Below, one piece after another: positions 7,886 through 16,391 of a stretch of DNA of 40,123 bases. Under the pieces are notes generated by a model. It was not told where the DNA came from. It saw only the letters and a program-made list of their open reading frames with translations, and did not search any database. Position numbers and translations under genes: made by a program. The stretch spans positions 1 to 40,123 of the forward strand of contig CANQBJ010000017.1 in the NCBI GenBank assembly GCA_947589665.1. The letters are read 5' to 3'. Each line of letters begins with the position of its first letter. Position 1 is the stretch's first letter. This DNA comes from an uncultured Clostridia bacterium. GTDB lineage: Bacteria > Bacillota > Clostridia > Lachnospirales > CAG-274.

Positions 7886-10522
7886 ATGTCAGCAAAAATT
7901 ATGCTTTTAGACGGCAACAGCTTAATAAACAGAGCCTTTTACGCAATGCCTCTCCTCACCAACAGGGACGGAGAATTTACAAACGGAGTGTATGGCTTTC
8001 TGAATATATTCTTTAAATTCCTGGATGAAGAAAAGCCCGATTACTGTGCGGTATGCTTTGACGTACATCAGCCTACATTCAGGCACCTTGAATATAAGGA
8101 ATACAAGGGTACGAGGAAGGGTATGCCAGAGGAGCTTGTACCTCAGATGCCTATACTTAAGAAGGTGCTACAGGCTATGAATATAAAAACCTGCGAAATG
8201 GGAGGCTTTGAGGCTGACGACCTCCTTGGCACTCTTGCCCGCAGGGCAGACAGTCTGGGCATAGAGCCTGTTATAATAAGCGGCGACAGAGACCTTCTGC
8301 AGCTTGCTACAGACAAAATAAAGATAAGAATACCCAAGACAAAGGCAGGAAGTACCGTAGTTGAGGACTATGATGCAAAGGGTGTCAAGGATGTCTACGG
8401 CGTTACTCCCTCAGAGTTCATAGATGTAAAGGCGCTGATGGGTGATGCAAGTGACAATGTTCCCGGAGTACCCTCTATAGGCGAAAAGACTGCCATTAAA
8501 ATAATACAGGAATACAAGTCCGTTGAAAATGCCATAGAAAATGCAGACAGCGTAAAGCCCAAGAAGGCAAGTGAGAACCTTAAGGAATACAAGGAGCAGG
8601 CACTTATGAGCAAGTGGCTCGTTACCATAAAGACCGATGTACCCTACGAAATGGACATTGAAGAGGCAAGGATAGGCGATATCTTTAACGAAAAGGCATA
8701 TAAGCTTTTCAGGCACTACGATTTCAGAAGTATGCTGAACCGTTTTGACACGGGAGGTTCCGAGGAAAAAGCAAAGGCTGACTATTCTCTTATTACAGAC
8801 AGTAAAAAGGCAAAGCAGTTTATAGCGGAAATAAATCCCTTTGAAAGCTGCGCCTACAAGATAATAGAGGAAAACAACACCATAGCTGCCGTTTCCGTGA
8901 CTGCGAAGGCAAATTCCGCAGCCGTAATACGCCTTGAAGAAAACGAACTGCTTTCGGTGTTGAAGGATTTTTTTGAAAACCAAAATATGAAAATTGCCCA
9001 TAACGGCAAAAGGGACATAGTTATGCTTAAGCGCAAGGGCATTGACCTTAAATACATTGCCTTTGACACTATGCTTGGCGGCTATATACTCAATTCCGCA
9101 GGCAGCAGCTATGAATACAATGAGCTGGCAGAGGAATTTCTGAATGAAAGCTATCCCTCTGAGGAGGAGATATTAGGCAAGGGCAAAAGCAGAAAAAGTA
9201 TTTTATCCCTTGACGCCGATACCTTTACTCTCTACTGCGGCAGGCAAAGTGATATAAGCTTCAGAGTTTATTCCGCAATGGAAAAGCAGATAAAGGAAAA
9301 TAAGCAGGAATACCTTTATTACAATATAGAGCTTCCCCTTATATATGTGCTTGCGGATATGGAGCTTACAGGCATGGGCATAGACCCCGAAGGACTTAAG
9401 GAATACGGAAATGAGCTTGAAAAGAAAATAGAAGAGCTTACAAAGGATATATACTGGCTTGCAGGAGAGGAATTCAACATCAACTCACCTAAACAGCTTG
9501 GTCACATACTCTTTGAAAAGCTGGGGCTTAAGGGCGGAAAAAAGACTAAGACAGGCTGGTCTACCTCAGCAGATATACTGGAAAAGCTAAGGGACAAGGA
9601 CGAGATAATAGACAAGGTTCTGGAATACAGAAGCTACACCAAGCTTAAGTCCACATATGCCGACGGACTTCTGGCAGTGGTACACAAGGACAACAGGATA
9701 TACTCCACCTTTAACCAGACCATTACCACTACAGGAAGAATAAGCTCCACAGAGCCTAATTTACAGAATATACCCATCAAACTGGAGCTTGGCAGAAAGC
9801 TGAGGAAGGTATTTATACCCAAAAAGGACTGTATATTTATAGACGCAGACTATTCACAGATAGAGCTTAGGGTACTGGCTGCCATGTCAGGCGATGAGAC
9901 CCTTATAAATGCCTTCAAGGAGGGTCAGGATATACACAGGCTCACTGCCTCTCAGGTGTTCGGAGTACCCTTTGAGGAGGTGACACCTCTGCAGAGAAGC
10001 AATGCAAAGGCAGTAAACTTCGGCATAATATACGGTATAGGCGCCTTTTCACTTTCACAGGACTTAGGCATTACCAAAAAGCAGGCTGACGAATATATAG
10101 CGGGATACTTTGCAAAATATCCCAGGATAAAGGGCTTTATAGACGGCTGCGTTGCCTCTGCAAAGGATATGGGCTATGGCATTACCGTATTTAACAGACG
10201 GCGCTATATACCGGAAATCAATTCCTCTAATTTCATACAGCGTTCCTTTGGCGAAAGAGTCGCTATGAATATGCCCGTACAGGGTACTGCCGCCGATATC
10301 ATTAAAATAGCTATGGTAAAGGTGTATAACAGGCTTAAGAGAGAAAAGCTAAGATCAAAGCTTATATTACAGGTACACGACGAGCTGCTTATAGAGGCAT
10401 ATAATGACGAGGCAGACAAGGTAAGCGCCATACTTAAGGAGGAAATGGAAAATGCCGTAGATATGGCTGTGCCTATGTTGGTTGACGTACACAGTGGCAG
10501 CACATGGTATGAGGCAAAGTAG
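7886..10522 (+). CDS. polA: DNA polymerase I
   Basis: Gap-filling repair and Okazaki-fragment polymerase, 878 aa from ATG 7886. An ATG nine nucleotides earlier lies inside the AAAGGA ribosome site, so I prefer 7886. The N-terminal 5' nuclease domain (about 1-290) has the metal-binding clusters GFEADDLLG, SGDRDLLQL and MGDASDNVPG. The middle domain is a 3'-5' exonuclease fold, but no DxE Exo I motif is visible where expected, so proofreading is probably absent, as in Bacillus and Thermus enzymes. The polymerase domain has motif A DADYSQIELR, the O-helix KAVNFGIIYG and motif C QVHDELLIE. It heads the polA-coaE-lytic transglycosylase cluster. Confidence 0.97.
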   Translation: MSAKIMLLDGNSLINRAFYAMPLLTNRDGEFTNGVYGFLNIFFKFLDEEKPDYCAVCFDVHQPTFRHLEYKEYKGTRKGMPEELVPQMPILKKVLQAMNIKTCEMGGFEADDLLGTLARRADSLGIEPVIISGDRDLLQLATDKIKIRIPKTKAGSTVVEDYDAKGVKDVYGVTPSEFIDVKALMGDASDNVPGVPSIGEKTAIKIIQEYKSVENAIENADSVKPKKASENLKEYKEQALMSKWLVTIKTDVPYEMDIEEARIGDIFNEKAYKLFRHYDFRSMLNRFDTGGSEEKAKADYSLITDSKKAKQFIAEINPFESCAYKIIEENNTIAAVSVTAKANSAAVIRLEENELLSVLKDFFENQNMKIAHNGKRDIVMLKRKGIDLKYIAFDTMLGGYILNSAGSSYEYNELAEEFLNESYPSEEEILGKGKSRKSILSLDADTFTLYCGRQSDISFRVYSAMEKQIKENKQEYLYYNIELPLIYVLADMELTGMGIDPEGLKEYGNELEKKIEELTKDIYWLAGEEFNINSPKQLGHILFEKLGLKGGKKTKTGWSTSADILEKLRDKDEIIDKVLEYRSYTKLKSTYADGLLAVVHKDNRIYSTFNQTITTTGRISSTEPNLQNIPIKLELGRKLRKVFIPKKDCIFIDADYSQIELRVLAAMSGDETLINAFKEGQDIHRLTASQVFGVPFEEVTPLQRSNAKAVNFGIIYGIGAFSLSQDLGITKKQADEYIAGYFAKYPRIKGFIDGCVASAKDMGYGITVFNRRRYIPEINSSNFIQRSFGERVAMNMPVQGTAADIIKIAMVKVYNRLKREKLRSKLILQVHDELLIEAYNDEADKVSAILKEEMENAVDMAVPMLVDVHSGSTWYEAK

Positions 10523-10530
10523 GTGATATT

Positions 10531-10923
10531 ATGAAGAAATATAATTCAATACAGCTTGTAAGCATTGTCGCAACGGCATTTACCCTTATAGCCTCAGTTG
10601 TTATGATATTATGCGTACTGCTTATGGACAAAAGCGGCGCAGGCATTACAAACGCGCAGTTTACGCCTATAAGGGTGGCTATGTTTGCCGCAGGCATACC
10701 TTCTCTTGTAAAGTTTTATATATCATCAAAGGACACGGGAGAGGGAAAGCTGTTCCTGCTCATACACGGCTTATGCCTTTTAATGTGGCTTATATTCCTT
10801 GTAATGGCAATTATAAGTCCCTATTTTACAAATATAAGGACATCTGTTATTACCTCCAATGTACTTGTGGCAATAGGTTTTTATGTAGAATGGGCTATGG
10901 TGAATAAAAAATGGGTAAAATAA
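10531..10923 (+). CDS. Small four-helix membrane protein, unknown function
   Basis: 130 aa with four hydrophobic segments (about residues 8-30, 45-62, 72-95 and 102-122) and short polar loops. AGGTGAT precedes the ATG. The gene starts 8 nt after polA and its last 13 nt overlap the coaE start, so it is an in-operon gene rather than a chance frame. I recognise no family motif. Confidence 0.65.
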   Translation: MKKYNSIQLVSIVATAFTLIASVVMILCVLLMDKSGAGITNAQFTPIRVAMFAAGIPSLVKFYISSKDTGEGKLFLLIHGLCLLMWLIFLVMAIISPYFTNIRTSVITSNVLVAIGFYVEWAMVNKKWVK

Positions 10924-11501
10924 TAGGGCTTACGGGTCTGAGCGGCAGCGGCAAGGGTACAGTCTGCAAAATAATGGAGGATTTCAATACCCTTGTTCTG
11001 GACTGCGACAGCATCGCCCACAGGAATATGGAGCCTACAGGCAAAGCCTATGACGAAATAATAAATGCCTTCGGCAGGGGCATACTATATCCCGACGGCA
11101 CAATTGACAGAAAAAAGCTAGGTGATATCGTATTCAGCGACAGCAAGGCTCTTGAAAGGCTTAATTCTATTACACACAGATATATAAAGGAATATGTCAT
11201 AAATGAAATTGACAAGAACAAAGGCAAATATGAATATATAATAATAGATGCTCCTCTGCTCCTAGAGGCAGGGCTTGACAGTCTATGCGATGAGGTATGG
11301 GTAGTCTATGCAGATGAAGACACAAGGCTTGAAAGAGTAATGGAGAGAGATAGCATAAGCAGGGAAAAGGCACTTCTACGTTTTAAAAATCAGAAGGACT
11401 TTGACCGTCTTAAGGAGTATGCCGACTTTGTTCCGAACAACAGCGGCACTATTGAAGAGTTGAAAGCACAGGTATATGGATTTCTGAGAGTTGGGAAGTA
11501 A
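10911..11501 (+). CDS. coaE: Dephospho-CoA kinase
   Basis: Catalyses the last step of CoA synthesis: dephospho-CoA + ATP gives CoA. The P-loop GLTGLSGSGKGTVCK is at residues 5-19. DCDSIAH is the family acceptor motif (usually DADxIxH), and the RVMERDSISREKALLRF lid region follows. 196 aa is normal. The start overlaps the upstream membrane-protein gene and has only a weak ribosome site, suggesting translational coupling. The stop overlaps the next ATG by one base. The polA-coaE order is a common Firmicutes arrangement. Confidence 0.94.
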   Translation: MGKIIGLTGLSGSGKGTVCKIMEDFNTLVLDCDSIAHRNMEPTGKAYDEIINAFGRGILYPDGTIDRKKLGDIVFSDSKALERLNSITHRYIKEYVINEIDKNKGKYEYIIIDAPLLLEAGLDSLCDEVWVVYADEDTRLERVMERDSISREKALLRFKNQKDFDRLKEYADFVPNNSGTIEELKAQVYGFLRVGK

Positions 11502-12097
11502 TGTTTGGTTTTTTTAAGTTAATATTCAGACTTATCAGGTTTGTACTGGGACTTCTGCTGTGGTGTGCTCTGTTTCTGTTTATAGGGTATATTGCGCTCT
11601 GTCTGGCATTTCCCCTTAAGTATGTGGATATAATAGAAAAATACAGTGAAAAATATGATCTGGAGCCTGAGTTTGTGTGCGCCGTAATAAATACGGAAAG
11701 CCGTTTCAATGAGGATGTGACCTCAAAAAAAGGCGCCACGGGACTTATGCAGATAATGCCCGAAACGGCTCAGTGGGCAGTAAAGCAAATGGGTTATGAG
11801 GGCTTTGATTTCAGAGATATAAACAAGCCTGAGGTGAACATAGAGATAGGCTGCTGGGTACTGGACTTTCTTCTTAAGCAGTTCAACGGCAACGAGGAGC
11901 TTGCGGCAGCCGCCTATAATGCGGGAATAGGAAATGTCAGCAAATGGCTTGACAGCACGGATTACAGCTATAACGGTGAATCCCTGCATTCTATACCCTA
12001 CGGCGAAACTCAGCGCTATATCAAAAAAATAGACCTATACACAAAAATATACAGGATCATTCTGAGGACTGGTTTATATGATATCAAGATTTTTTAG
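11501..12097 (+). CDS. Membrane-anchored lytic transglycosylase (SLT domain)
   Basis: Cleaves peptidoglycan glycan strands with 1,6-anhydro product formation. One N-terminal TM helix (about residues 8-35) anchors a 160-residue soluble SLT/goose-lysozyme-like domain outside the membrane. Its catalytic Glu is in VINTESRFNED, followed by the SLT signature ATGLMQIMPETAQW and AAAYNAGIGNVSKWL. The length (198 aa) matches the short YjbJ-like Clostridia enzymes found next to coaE. It overlaps coaE by one base and the next lipoprotein gene by 20 bases, so the three are translated as a unit. Confidence 0.9.
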   Translation: MFGFFKLIFRLIRFVLGLLLWCALFLFIGYIALCLAFPLKYVDIIEKYSEKYDLEPEFVCAVINTESRFNEDVTSKKGATGLMQIMPETAQWAVKQMGYEGFDFRDINKPEVNIEIGCWVLDFLLKQFNGNEELAAAAYNAGIGNVSKWLDSTDYSYNGESLHSIPYGETQRYIKKIDLYTKIYRIILRTGLYDIKIF

Positions 12098-13610
12098 TAT
12101 ATTAATAATTATGGCGCTTTTAACAGGCTGTGGCAGTACTGCAATAAATGTTTCGTCAGAGGATACGCAGCCCTCGGCTGAGGTGCCTGTTACAGGCGGT
12201 ACTCTTAATCTGGCTATGAAAAAGCCTGAGACCCTTAATCCCCTGCTCAACAGGGACGACAGCGTAGACAAGGTGCTTAGGCTCGTGTTTGAGCCTCTGT
12301 TTGTGACGGACAGCGAAATGCAGGTATCTCCAAATATGGCAGAAGGCTATACCTTGAATAATAACGGCACCTCTGTTACAATTAAGCTTAAAGAGGGTCT
12401 TAAATGGCAGGACGGCGCTCCCATAACGGCAGACGATGTTATATACAGTCTTAACGTACTCAGAAATGCGCCGGGAGACAGTATATATAAAAGCTGCTGC
12501 AAGGATGTATCGGGCTATACAAAGACCGATGAGCTTACTGTACGCATAAGCTACAGCAAGCCCAAGGGAACTGCAGGCTACAGCCTTTGCTTTCCCATAA
12601 TACCTGCTCAGTACTACAAAAAGGGAAATGTGGATATGTACCCTGTCGGCAGCGGCTTATATAAATTCCGTGACTACACTATGGTAAAGGAAATGAACCT
12701 TACCGCGTCCGACAGCTGCTTTAAGGGCAAGCCCTATATAACAAATGTCAAGGTAAGAATAATGCCTGATACAGCAACTCAGCTGCAGGCCCTTTCCTCA
12801 GGCGTCATAGACTGCGCCTGCGTTGATATAAACCAATTGGGTTCCCTTGACAGCAGCCTCAGTAAAAACGCGGTACACTATAATACAAATCATTTTGAAT
12901 ATATAGGTCTAAATACTAAAAAGAAGCTTTTTTCAAACGTAAGCGTAAGACAGGCTATAGCAGGTCTTATACCCTTTGACGATATTATCTCCGATATATA
13001 TATAAACAAAATGACCAAAAGCATTACACCTATAAATCCAAACTTCCCCTATTATTCGGATGTGGGTATCTCTGCCTACAATATCGACAGAAATATGGTA
13101 AATGCCTTAATTTCCACGGGAGACTTGACAAAAAGCGATTTTACATTTACTATACTTGTAAACAGTGAAAATTCTGTCAGAATGGAAACTGCCCGTACCA
13201 TAAGCCGTACATTCAACGAAAACGGCTTTAACACAAGGGTAGAGGCAGTTGACTTTGCTCAGTATTCCCAAAGGCTACTTTCAGGCAGCTTTGATATGTA
13301 TCTGGGCGGCATAAGGCTTAGCGAGGATATGGACCTCTCAGCCTTTATAGGCAGCGGAGGTACTGCCAACTACACAGGCTATGCAAACGGCAATACCGAT
13401 AAGCTCATAGCAGCCTATAATTCGGCAGGAGATGAGGAAGGCTGCAAAAGGACATTGAACGAGCTTAACAAGGCAATAAGCGCCGACCTGCCCGTTATAG
13501 GCATAGGCTTTGAGTCGGAGGCTCTTGTTACAAGCGGCAGAGTAAAGGGACATAAGCAGCCCACCCTCAATAATTTATACGGAAATATAGACAAATGGTT
13601 CATAAAATAG
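12078..13610 (+). CDS. Oligopeptide-type ABC substrate-binding lipoprotein (SBP_bac_5)
   Basis: 510-aa extracytoplasmic binding lipoprotein. The signal peptide ends in the lipobox LLTGC (Cys near residue 18). The family 5 pattern follows: ETLNPLL near the N-terminus, MAEGYTLNNNGTSVTIKLKEG, then WQDGAPITADDVIYSL, which is diagnostic of OppA/DppA-type proteins. No permease or ATPase gene follows, so it either serves a transporter encoded elsewhere or acts as a sensor or wall-peptide scavenger. The adjacent lytic transglycosylase makes muropeptide capture a reasonable guess. GAGG lies 10 nt before the ATG, within the upstream gene. Confidence 0.88.
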   Translation: MISRFFSILIIMALLTGCGSTAINVSSEDTQPSAEVPVTGGTLNLAMKKPETLNPLLNRDDSVDKVLRLVFEPLFVTDSEMQVSPNMAEGYTLNNNGTSVTIKLKEGLKWQDGAPITADDVIYSLNVLRNAPGDSIYKSCCKDVSGYTKTDELTVRISYSKPKGTAGYSLCFPIIPAQYYKKGNVDMYPVGSGLYKFRDYTMVKEMNLTASDSCFKGKPYITNVKVRIMPDTATQLQALSSGVIDCACVDINQLGSLDSSLSKNAVHYNTNHFEYIGLNTKKKLFSNVSVRQAIAGLIPFDDIISDIYINKMTKSITPINPNFPYYSDVGISAYNIDRNMVNALISTGDLTKSDFTFTILVNSENSVRMETARTISRTFNENGFNTRVEAVDFAQYSQRLLSGSFDMYLGGIRLSEDMDLSAFIGSGGTANYTGYANGNTDKLIAAYNSAGDEEGCKRTLNELNKAISADLPVIGIGFESEALVTSGRVKGHKQPTLNNLYGNIDKWFIK

Positions 13611-13682
13611 ATCTGCCGACAGCCGTGGGATAAAACACTTAAGATAAGGCGGAGATCGGACCGGAACGGAGTGACAATATAT

Positions 13683-14600
13683 ATGATAAAACGATGTTTT
13701 TTAACAGGTGAATATGTATTCTATGCTACCAACAGGGCAAAGCGTCCCCACAGCTTTAAGCGTATGAATATACAGGATACTCCCAAGGAGTACTGTCCAT
13801 TCTGTGTGGAAAACAGACATATGACCCCTCCTCCCATATGGGAGGCTGAGGACAACAGCATAAGGATAGTACCCAATAAATATCCCTTCATACCCGTTGA
13901 CGATGAGGCATTTGGCAAGCACGATGTTGTCATCGATACCAAGGAGCATGAAGAGAAGATGCAGAACTTTACAGATGAGCATATGTTCAGGCTCTTAAAG
14001 GCTCTGCAAAACAGATTTACCGAGCTTGAGAGCGATGAGCGTTCCGCCTATGTGCAGATATTCAAAAATCAGGGCATAGACGCCGGCGCAAGCCAGTCCC
14101 ATTCCCACTGGCAGATAGCCTCACTTTGCGTAGTCCCCCTTAAAATGGAGCATCTTCTGGAGGTGCTTAAGAAATACTATGAGGAGCATGATAATAAATG
14201 CTATTTCTGCAATATGGACTTCGGCACAAGGATAGTTGAGGAAAATGAGGATTTTATATGCTATATACCTGCCGACGGCAAATTCCCCTACGGTATGGAT
14301 ATACTTCCCAAAAAGCATATTTCCTCCATTAAGGAATTCAGTGACAATGAACTTAGAAGCTTCGGTATAATACTCAGAAACTCCGTTAAAAGACTTTGTA
14401 TATTAAATCCCGATATAAGCTATAATGTATGCTTCTATTCAGCGCCTAAGGGAAATGAGCATAATCATTATTTCCACTTCTATATGCAGATAATACCCAG
14501 AATAGGACATATGGCAGGCTTTGAATTCAGCACAGGCTGTTACATAAATTCCATACTGCCCGAAATAGGCGCAGAGGCTCTGAGAAATGTAGAAATTTAA
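13683..14600 (+). CDS. Galactose-1-phosphate uridylyltransferase-like (HIT superfamily, DUF4931-like) protein
   Basis: 305-aa nucleotidyltransferase-like protein. Two CxxC pairs (CPFC near residue 39, CYFC near residue 173) suggest zinc sites. QSHSHWQIAS gives the HxHxQ active site of the GalT/HIT fold, with Ser in place of the usual Pro. A second His cluster, NEHNHYFHFYMQIIPR, matches the C-terminal HIT repeat. I start at ATG 13683 with GGAG 11 nt upstream; a GTG at 13671 is possible. There are no galactose genes around, so the substrate is unknown and GalT activity should not be assumed. Confidence 0.78.
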   Translation: MIKRCFLTGEYVFYATNRAKRPHSFKRMNIQDTPKEYCPFCVENRHMTPPPIWEAEDNSIRIVPNKYPFIPVDDEAFGKHDVVIDTKEHEEKMQNFTDEHMFRLLKALQNRFTELESDERSAYVQIFKNQGIDAGASQSHSHWQIASLCVVPLKMEHLLEVLKKYYEEHDNKCYFCNMDFGTRIVEENEDFICYIPADGKFPYGMDILPKKHISSIKEFSDNELRSFGIILRNSVKRLCILNPDISYNVCFYSAPKGNEHNHYFHFYMQIIPRIGHMAGFEFSTGCYINSILPEIGAEALRNVEI

Positions 14601-14604
14601 AGGT

Positions 14605-14965
14605 TGGGTTAATAGACTGTTACATTAAATTTGTGTTTAACGTAGAAAAACGACCCTTCCACCATGCTACGCATGGTCCCCCTCCCCTCCGACGCTGACG
14701 CTAGGGGAGGTCATTTACCGCAAGGCGGTGGCAGTAGCTTAGTTGTTGTTTTTCTAAGTAAATAAGCTACTTTGAAAGGCACCCACCTAAACTTCCCCTT
14801 CGCAGGTTCAGCACTTTTGCCTTCGGCAAAAGCGATACTTCGTATCGGCGGATAACTTCTTCCGCTGCAACGGAAGTGGCAGCCCAACCACTTCGTTGAA
14901 TTTAAAATACATTTGCGTTGGGCTGTCGATAGGGTCGAGTTACTTACATAAACAAAAATTTACCA
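14605..14965. repeat. Multi-hairpin intergenic repeat element
   Basis: Non-coding stretch between converging genes. I find eight successive perfect inverted repeats: 14661-14677 (6 bp), 14681-14710 (8 bp), 14717-14729 (5 bp), 14734-14770 (8 bp), 14814-14832 (8 bp with a C(TTCG)G loop on the plus strand), 14833-14847 (6 bp), 14859-14876 (6 bp) and 14881-14924 (8 bp). The tail at 14920-14963 resembles 36-80. The UUCG tetraloop fits plus-strand RNA. It could be a REP/BIME-like mobile repeat, the remnant of an insertion element, or a structured RNA; no protein-coding frame is convincing. Confidence 0.6.
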
Positions 14966-14969
14966 ACAA

Positions 14970-14993
14970 AAAAGCTGCCCCCGGGCAGCTTTT
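14970..14993 (-). terminator. Rho-independent terminator for the 15005-15484 gene
   Basis: 11-bp perfect stem AAAAGCTGCCC (14970-14980) with GGGCAGCTTTT (14983-14993) and a T-run on the minus strand. It lies 12 nt after the minus-strand stop codon. The A/T-flanked stem could also stop plus-strand transcription. Confidence 0.88.
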
Positions 14994-15004
14994 CTTATAC
15001 CTTC

Positions 15005-15484
15005 TTAAGCTTTTTCCTTTACTTCCTCGGCAATATCCTCTGCCTTTTCCTTTATTTCCTCGGCAATATCCTCTGCCTTATCCTTAACAGCCTCGGCTGC
15101 TTCTTCAGCCTTGCTTTCGACTATTTCCACCTTGTCTGTGATATCCTGGGGTTCGGTATCTTCATCATGCACAGGCTCCACCACAACATCGCCGTCGAAA
15201 TCAGCATTGCGGGGTCTGTTCTTTATTTCCGTCAGCTTTGCGCCTATAATATCCATAGACTTCTTTGCTACGCCTGCGGCAATGCCCGATACCTCCTTGG
15301 CCGCGCCTGCCGCCTTCTTTATAGCGGGCTTTGCGTCCTTGACAAAGGAATTTACCCTTTCCTTTACGGCAGAGAGCTTGTTATCTCCGCCGCCCTTGAG
15401 AGCGTCCATAAGCTTGACAGCCTCATCGGCAGTTATCTTTCCGCCCTCCAGCATTTTAAGTATCATCATTTTTTCTTCCTGCAT
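15005..15484 (-). CDS. Small protein with SHOCT-like/YvlB-type N-terminal helix pair and amphipathic repeat tail
   Basis: 159 aa from ATG 15484, with AAAGGAG 7 nt upstream; a longer frame to 15520 adds 12 residues before that ribosome site and is rejected. The N-terminus MMILKMLEGGKITADEAVKLMDAL matches the short helical module at the start of YvlB/LiaX-type and DUF2089-linked proteins. A charged, Ala/Lys-rich middle follows (about 35-75). The last 45 residues form 11-residue repeats (KDKAEDIAEEIKEKAEDIAEE), which should make a long amphipathic helix like LEA or apolipoprotein repeats. No TM segment or signal peptide. Possibly an envelope-stress or membrane-surface protein; its neighbour plsC makes phospholipid. 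Confidence 0.72.
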   Translation of the reverse strand: MQEEKMMILKMLEGGKITADEAVKLMDALKGGGDNKLSAVKERVNSFVKDAKPAIKKAAGAAKEVSGIAAGVAKKSMDIIGAKLTEIKNRPRNADFDGDVVVEPVHDEDTEPQDITDKVEIVESKAEEAAEAVKDKAEDIAEEIKEKAEDIAEEVKEKA

Positions 15485-15541
15485 AAAAATACTCCTTTCT
15501 TTAAAAAAATTATATGGCAAAGAAAATAAATTTTGTTATAT

Positions 15542-16267
15542 TTATTTCATATACGGCATATCCGCCTCTATGATATCTCTTACCCTTACAGGAAGCTCAG
15601 CAGCCTCCTCCTTTGTCATAAGAGCAGTATCTATAGGCGGATGTACATATAGATTAATTGTACCGGGCTTTATAATATAGTGATTGCCCTCCATAACTCC
15701 CAGAGTACCGTCTATGGTAACGGGGACCACAGGCTTCTTTGCCTTTGTGGCAAGCTTGAAGCTGCCTGCCTTGAACTCCCCTATCCTGCCTGTCTTGCTT
15801 CTTTTGCCCTCTGGGAATATAACCATATTTATACCGCTTTTAAGCTGTTTTATACCCTCGACTATTATCTGAGCGGACTGCTTCATATCTCCTCTGTCCA
15901 TAAAAAGACAGTGTATCCTCTTCATCCATTGATTTACCCAGGGGAACTTGCCAAGCTCTATCTTGGCTATAAAGCCCTTTGGCACAGGTATATAGGACAA
16001 GAGCAGAAGTATATCGAAATTGCTCTGATGATTGCATACAAAGAGCATACCGTTTTCCTTGGGTATATTTTCCAAGCCGTATACATTTACCTTTGCTCCG
16101 CAGTCTGCCATTCTGTCCTTTGCCCAACCCGTGACCATAGAGTATACAAAATCCTCATACTCCTGATTTTTGCCGAGAGCCAGCATTTTGTCAGCCTTTT
16201 TAAGCTCGCCTGTGTGCAGAGAAAGAGATAAAATAAACTTCAAATACCATTTTATTGTCCTGAACAT
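15542..16267 (-). CDS. plsC: 1-acyl-sn-glycerol-3-phosphate acyltransferase
   Basis: Acylates lysophosphatidic acid to phosphatidic acid at the membrane. The acyltransferase HX4D motif is NHQSNFD, followed by FPEGKRSKTG (glycerol-phosphate site) and PVVPVTIDGT. An N-terminal hydrophobic helix anchors it. ATG 16267 has GGGAG 8 nt upstream and gives 241 aa, the usual length. The frame continues to 16387, but those 40 residues are AT-rich leader sequence. It is followed after 57 nt by the 15005-15484 gene on the same strand and is divergent from rsmB. Confidence 0.92.
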   Translation of the reverse strand: MFRTIKWYLKFILSLSLHTGELKKADKMLALGKNQEYEDFVYSMVTGWAKDRMADCGAKVNVYGLENIPKENGMLFVCNHQSNFDILLLLSYIPVPKGFIAKIELGKFPWVNQWMKRIHCLFMDRGDMKQSAQIIVEGIKQLKSGINMVIFPEGKRSKTGRIGEFKAGSFKLATKAKKPVVPVTIDGTLGVMEGNHYIIKPGTINLYVHPPIDTALMTKEEAAELPVRVRDIIEADMPYMK

Positions 16268-16391
16268 ATAAACATCTCCCTGAATATATAAAAAACTCTT
16301 TAGAAAATCGGAAAAATATGTTAAACTATATTTATACATATAAGTATACAATATTTTAAGCAAAAATAAAAGGTTTTTTTGGAGCAAAATT

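Noticed and set aside
12078..13610. Full oligopeptide ABC operon
   Set aside because: Only the binding lipoprotein is present; the next gene is GalT-like and no permease or ATPase follows.
14605..14965. CRISPR array
   Set aside because: The hairpins differ from each other in sequence and spacing; there are no identical direct repeats or unique spacers, and no cas genes.
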